Source: Hyphomicrobiales bacterium (lineage in GTDB: Bacteria; Pseudomonadota; Alphaproteobacteria; Rhizobiales; Devosiaceae). Taken from it: a stretch of DNA of 9,146 bases. Positions 6,664-9,146 of the stretch are shown piece by piece. The DNA lies in assembly GCA_027082895.1 (NCBI GenBank), contig JALWTJ010000042.1, positions 1-9,146 on the forward strand, written 5' to 3'. The notes beneath the pieces are model-generated. The model ran no database searches, was not told where the DNA came from, and saw only the letters and a list, made by a program, of their open reading frames with translations. The position numbers were made by a program, and so were the translations under genes. Every line of letters starts with the position of its first letter. Position 1 is the first letter of the stretch.

Positions 6664-7603
6664 ATTGCTTCTCCCCCTGTCTGGCAATACGAAAGGCCGC
6701 GACATTGAGCAGCAGGGTAAGTAGGAACAGCAGCAACCCAAGCGCAAAGGCGGACAGGGTCTTGGCACTGTCAAACGCCTGATCTCCCGTCAGAAGGGCC
6801 ACGATCTGCACGGTAACCGTGGTGACCGCCTCCAGCGGATTTGCGGTCAGCCGCGCCCCCATACCCGCCGCCATGACCACGATCATGGTTTCACCGATTG
6901 CAGCGGATGCGGCCAGCAACACGCCTCCGGCAATGCCAGGCATCGCTGCCGGAACGATCACCCTAGCCATGGTTTCCCCCCGGGTTGCCCCCAGCGCCAG
7001 GGACGCCTCCCGCAAGTTGGCCGGCACCGCACTGATGGCATCCTCGGACAGGGAAAGCACGAGTGGCATCAGCATCACCCCCATGACCAGCCCGGCGGCA
7101 AGGGCGGATTCCGATGCAACCCGAACCCCCAGTTCTTCGCCCAGCGCCCGGATGAGGGGCGAAAGGACCAGCACGGCAAAAAACCCGTAGACCACACTGG
7201 GAATACCCGCCAGAATTTCCAGAACCGGCTTGATCAGGGAACGGGCACGCGGGGCGGCATACTCTGCAAGACAGATTGCCGACAGAACCCCCAGCGGAAC
7301 CGCAACCAGCATGGCAATGGTGCTGACAAGCAATGTCCCCGCCAGAAGGGGGACGACCCCGAAACTGCCGGTGGCACCGACCTGATCGGAACGAATCGCG
7401 GTCTGGGGGCTCCAGTCAAGGCCGAACAGAAAATCACTGAACGGCACAAGGGAAAAGAACGCGACCGCCTCCCCCGCCATGGACAGGACAATGCCGATCG
7501 TGACCAGAATCGCCACCAGGGAACTTGCCAGCAGCAGCATCCGCACCAGCATTTCCAGCGGACGTACCCTGCCCGCAAGCGAAAAACCGTCATTTCCGCC
7601 CAC
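6656..7603 (-). CDS. pstC: PstC, phosphate ABC transporter permease
   Basis: PstC is the second membrane subunit of the high-affinity phosphate importer. With a GTG start at 7603 it has 315 residues, close to E. coli PstC (319). Hydrophobic segments include about residues 18-45 and a pair around 85-115. The conserved ILAGIPSVVYGFFAVL stretch lies near residue 130. The cytoplasmic EAA loop LREASLALGATRGE lies near residues 197-210, followed by a GETM turn. PstC is distinguished from PstA by order in the operon, by its YGFFAV motif and by the absence of the large soluble insert. The start is uncertain. The frame is open further upstream into pstS without a plausible start, the GTG at 7603 has only a weak ACGGGA ribosome-binding site, and an ATG at 7552 (298 residues) is the alternative. 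The gene begins about 55 bases after pstS and overlaps pstA by 8 bases. Confidence 0.93.
   Translation of the reverse strand: MGGNDGFSLAGRVRPLEMLVRMLLLASSLVAILVTIGIVLSMAGEAVAFFSLVPFSDFLFGLDWSPQTAIRSDQVGATGSFGVVPLLAGTLLVSTIAMLVAVPLGVLSAICLAEYAAPRARSLIKPVLEILAGIPSVVYGFFAVLVLSPLIRALGEELGVRVASESALAAGLVMGVMLMPLVLSLSEDAISAVPANLREASLALGATRGETMARVIVPAAMPGIAGGVLLAASAAIGETMIVVMAAGMGARLTANPLEAVTTVTVQIVALLTGDQAFDSAKTLSAFALGLLLFLLTLLLNVAAFRIARQGEKQFV
6671..6677 (-). promoter_or_regulatory. pstA Shine-Dalgarno sequence that selects the TTG start
   Basis: The minus-strand GGGGGAG lies inside the 3' end of pstC, seven bases before the TTG at 6663. It is the best ribosome-binding site near the pstC-pstA junction, and no in-frame ATG is equally well placed. 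This is why the much longer upstream reading was not used. Confidence 0.65.
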
Positions 7604-7650
7604 CGGATCCCGTTGCCCGAAAGGAAAAGTCCGGCCGAAGGAAAATCCTG

Positions 7651-7668
7651 CCCGGCTACTACGCCGGG
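7651..7668 (-). repeat. GC-rich inverted repeat spanning the pstS stop codon
   Basis: CCCGGC and GCCGGG (6 of 6 pairs) flank a 6-base loop that contains most of the pstS TAG stop. In the transcript this is a compact hairpin, followed shortly by a TTTT run but no proper U-tract. Its position suggests a 3' stability element or partial terminator between pstS and pstC. The function is inference. Confidence 0.5.
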
Positions 7669-8738
7669 AAAGCGAGCGGGCGCAAATCCCGGGCATCTTT
7701 GCCGTACCGTGCACGTTCTTCCTCTCCCATTGGAATGAATCCCTTCTCCGACAGGTAGCCATATTCCCCCCACGCATCTTCACTCGTGAACTCCGCAATG
7801 AAGGCTGCCATACCGGGCACCTGCCCAACGTGATCGTTCTTCACATAGAAATAAAGCGAACGGGAAAGCGGATAGTCCCCCGAAGAAATGGCCTCGAATG
7901 TAGGCATCACTCCCTGCACCATGCTGCCCTGGAGACGGTCGGCATTTTCCTCCAGAAACGAAAAACCGAAGATCCCCAGGGCCTGTGGATTTGCCACCAG
8001 CTTCTGCACGATCAGATTGTCGTTTTCACCCGCTTCGACATAGGCCCCATCCTCGCGTATCCCGTAACACAGGGCCTGAAAGGCATGCGGACTGGAACCT
8101 TTCAGCTCCACCGCCTGCGGAAATGTTTCACACCCCTTTTCCATGGCCATTTCGACAAAGGCATCCCGGGTGCCCGAAGTGGGCGGCGGCCCCAGCACCT
8201 CGATACGAACGGCAGGAAGATCGGGGTTGATCTGATCCCAACGCTGGTAGGGATTGGACTGTATGCCCCCTTTCCCATCCGGAATATGCGCCGCCAGCGC
8301 CACATAAATGTCACGCAGACTGAGCGCGAACCGGGGTGCGGCACGCGAATTGGCCAGCACGATTCCGTCATACCCGATCTTGACTTCCGTAATGTTTGCA
8401 ACCCCATTGGCAGCGCAATTTTCCACCTCGGACCTCTTGATGCGGCGCGAGGCGTTGGCAATATCCGGGCTGTCGGGACCAGGCCCGGCGCAGAACAGTT
8501 TCAGGCCCCCGCCCGAACCGGTCGATTCAACCACTGGCGTTGCAAACGCACTGTTCTTGCCGAAATGCTCGGCAACAGTGGTAGCGAAGGGAAACACGGT
8601 GGACGACCCCACGATGGAAATCTGCTCCCCGGCCAGAACGGTGCCGGCACCTGTCAAGATGAAGGCAAGGAACGGCGCAAAACGGCCTGCAAAAGCACCC
8701 ATTCGACGTTTCGCACAATTGGATAAGGTGAAATTCAT
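7659..8738 (-). CDS. pstS: PstS, periplasmic phosphate-binding protein
   Basis: PstS captures inorganic phosphate in the periplasm and delivers it to PstC-PstA. The 359-residue protein starts with a basic N-terminus (KRR), a hydrophobic stretch and a VLA|GEQ signal-peptidase I site near residue 36. The mature protein has the phosphate-binding loops of the family: IVGSSTVFPF (42-51), ESTGSGGGLK (71-80) and PTSGTRDAF (186-194). The spacing and the GPPPTSGTRD form resemble the longer alphaproteobacterial and cyanobacterial PstS group more than E. coli PstS. Cys83 and Cys108 could form a disulfide. It is first in the pstSCAB run, with a Pho box about 80-110 bases upstream, so it should be induced by phosphate starvation. 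The ATG at 8738 has a rather distant AAAGAGA Shine-Dalgarno sequence. An internal ATG (Met13) would remove the positively charged signal-peptide start and has no better site. Confidence 0.95.
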   Translation of the reverse strand: MNFTLSNCAKRRMGAFAGRFAPFLAFILTGAGTVLAGEQISIVGSSTVFPFATTVAEHFGKNSAFATPVVESTGSGGGLKLFCAGPGPDSPDIANASRRIKRSEVENCAANGVANITEVKIGYDGIVLANSRAAPRFALSLRDIYVALAAHIPDGKGGIQSNPYQRWDQINPDLPAVRIEVLGPPPTSGTRDAFVEMAMEKGCETFPQAVELKGSSPHAFQALCYGIREDGAYVEAGENDNLIVQKLVANPQALGIFGFSFLEENADRLQGSMVQGVMPTFEAISSGDYPLSRSLYFYVKNDHVGQVPGMAAFIAEFTSEDAWGEYGYLSEKGFIPMGEEERARYGKDARDLRPLAFPA

Positions 8739-8770
8739 GACAAGCGGTCTCTTTCAGGTTGCAACGATCA

Positions 8771-8785
8771 ACCGGACGATCCGGT
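8771..8785 (-). repeat. Short hairpin in the pstS leader
   Basis: A perfect 6-base inverted repeat, ACCGGA and TCCGGT, encloses a 3-base loop. It lies about 33 bases before the pstS start and downstream of the Pho box, so it would be in the 5' untranslated leader. A chance occurrence is possible in DNA this rich in GC. Confidence 0.4.
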
Positions 8786-8819
8786 CACCAAACCTTTGGG
8801 CCAAGCCTGAAACGCCTGT

Positions 8820-8848
8820 ATGACAGTGATGTAACAGTTGCATGACAA
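8820..8848 (-). promoter_or_regulatory. Pho box, three 11-base-phased PhoB half-sites upstream of pstS
   Basis: On the minus strand three 7-base units occur in order: TTGTCAT (8848-8842), CTGTTAC (8837-8831) and CTGTCAT (8826-8820), each separated by a 4-base spacer. They match the known PhoB unit CTGTCAT at 6, 5 and 7 of 7 positions, and the 11-base period is exactly that of PhoB direct repeats. The array points toward pstS. PhoB-activated promoters lack a good -35 box. A weak -10 candidate, CAGGCT, lies 10 bases further on (8809-8804). The expected role is phosphate-starvation activation of pstSCAB and probably phoB. Confidence 0.88.
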
Positions 8849-8864
8849 TTCGAGATGATTGTCA
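8843..8864 (-). repeat. 7-base inverted repeat over the phoR stop codon and the edge of the Pho box
   Basis: TGACAAT (8843-8849) and ATTGTCA (8858-8864) are perfectly complementary across an 8-base loop. The outer arm includes the phoR TGA stop, and the inner arm coincides with the first Pho half-site. As RNA it would form a hairpin at the phoR 3' end, without a following U-tract. As DNA it adds an oppositely oriented TTGTCA half-site. Confidence 0.5.
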
Positions 8865-9146
8865 GATTTCTTTTGATGCCCCCGCCAGCGGCAACACCAC
8901 GGCAAACGTGCTGCCCACGCCCAGGGTGCTTTCAACGCGCAATTCCCCCCCGTGCTGGATCAGGATATGCTTGACGATGGACAGGCCCAGCCCGGTTCCC
9001 CCCTTGGACCGGGAGCGCCCCTTGTCCACCCTGTAGAATCGTTCCGTCAACCGCGAAAGATGTTTGGGAGCAATACCCTCCCCGCTGTCCCTGACAAGAA
9101 TGTTGATCATGTCCGCCGCCACCGGGTCCGGTTTCATGGACACCCA
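8862..9146 (-). CDS. phoR: PhoR, phosphate regulon sensor histidine kinase, C-terminal fragment
   Basis: Only the last 94 or so codons are in the window, and the frame continues past the right edge. The fragment is the end of a histidine-kinase ATP-binding domain: DSGEGIAP (the G1 box), then the F-box-like RFYRVDKGRSR, the glycine-rich lid GGTGLGLSIVKHI (G2 box), and the closing strands around GGELRVES and GSTFAVVLPL. The RFYRVDKGRSR and GGTGLGLSIVKH wording is typical of PhoR-type kinases. The PhoR assignment rests on this and on its position just upstream of the pst-phoB run. The dimerisation domain, phospho-acceptor His and sensor part are outside. The methionine codon near the edge and the GTG before it are internal and should not be read as starts. 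Confidence 0.88.
   Translation of the reverse strand, partial: WVSMKPDPVAADMINILVRDSGEGIAPKHLSRLTERFYRVDKGRSRSKGGTGLGLSIVKHILIQHGGELRVESTLGVGSTFAVVLPLAGASKEI

Noticed and set aside
6664..6774. PstA starting at the ATG at 6774 or the ATG at 6705
   Set aside because: These would overlap pstC by about 120 or 50 bases and add a Cys/Pro-rich non-conserved leader. The TTG at 6663 has a strong, well-spaced Shine-Dalgarno sequence.
7479..8726. A 415-codon plus-strand open frame opposite pstS and the start of pstC
   Set aside because: It has the same in-register mirror effect as above, opposite a clearly conserved PstS with signal peptide and binding motifs.

Overview
The window looks like ordinary chromosome from a GC-rich Gram-negative bacterium, most likely an alphaproteobacterium. 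This placement is inferred from three things: the extended PstA with a large extra N-terminal domain before the permease core, the GlmU sequence style, and a membrane-anchored SPOR-domain protein whose SPOR domain carries a cysteine pair. I cannot name an order or genus. Coding density is high. No stretch above 300 bases lacks a gene, and I see no RNA gene, insertion sequence, phage gene or CRISPR array.

Left part (1-2866), amino-sugar and cell-wall precursor genes. glmU (1338-2711) and then glmS (1-1277, cut by the window edge before its C-terminal isomerase half is complete) both read leftward and are 60 bases apart. Together they cover the first and the last two steps of UDP-GlcNAc synthesis. 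A 155-base divergent intergenic region separates glmU from a rightward gene (2867-3796). That gene encodes a single-pass membrane protein with a coiled coil, a Pro/Ala-rich linker and a C-terminal SPOR-like domain, which is a peptidoglycan-binding fold.

Right part (3826-9146), a phosphate-starvation locus reading leftward. In transcription order it holds phoR (3' end only, cut by the window edge), a control region with a clear Pho box, pstS, pstC, pstA, pstB and phoB. PstS binds phosphate in the periplasm, PstC and PstA form the membrane channel, and PstB is the ATPase. PhoR and PhoB sense phosphate limitation and activate the operon through the Pho box, so the regulator is encoded at the end of a unit that it probably activates. 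pstC/pstA and pstA/pstB each overlap by exactly 8 bases, and non-ATG starts are used for pstB (GTG), pstA (TTG) and probably pstC (GTG).

The most notable points are: (i) phoU, normally between pstB and phoB, is absent and only 71 bases lie there; (ii) three 11-base-phased PhoB half-sites lie next to a 7-base inverted repeat that contains the phoR stop codon; (iii) a GC-rich hairpin has the pstS stop codon in its loop and could make pstS expression exceed that of pstCAB; (iv) an uncharacterised SPOR protein is divergent from glmU. I found no convincing evidence of an entirely new biological system here.
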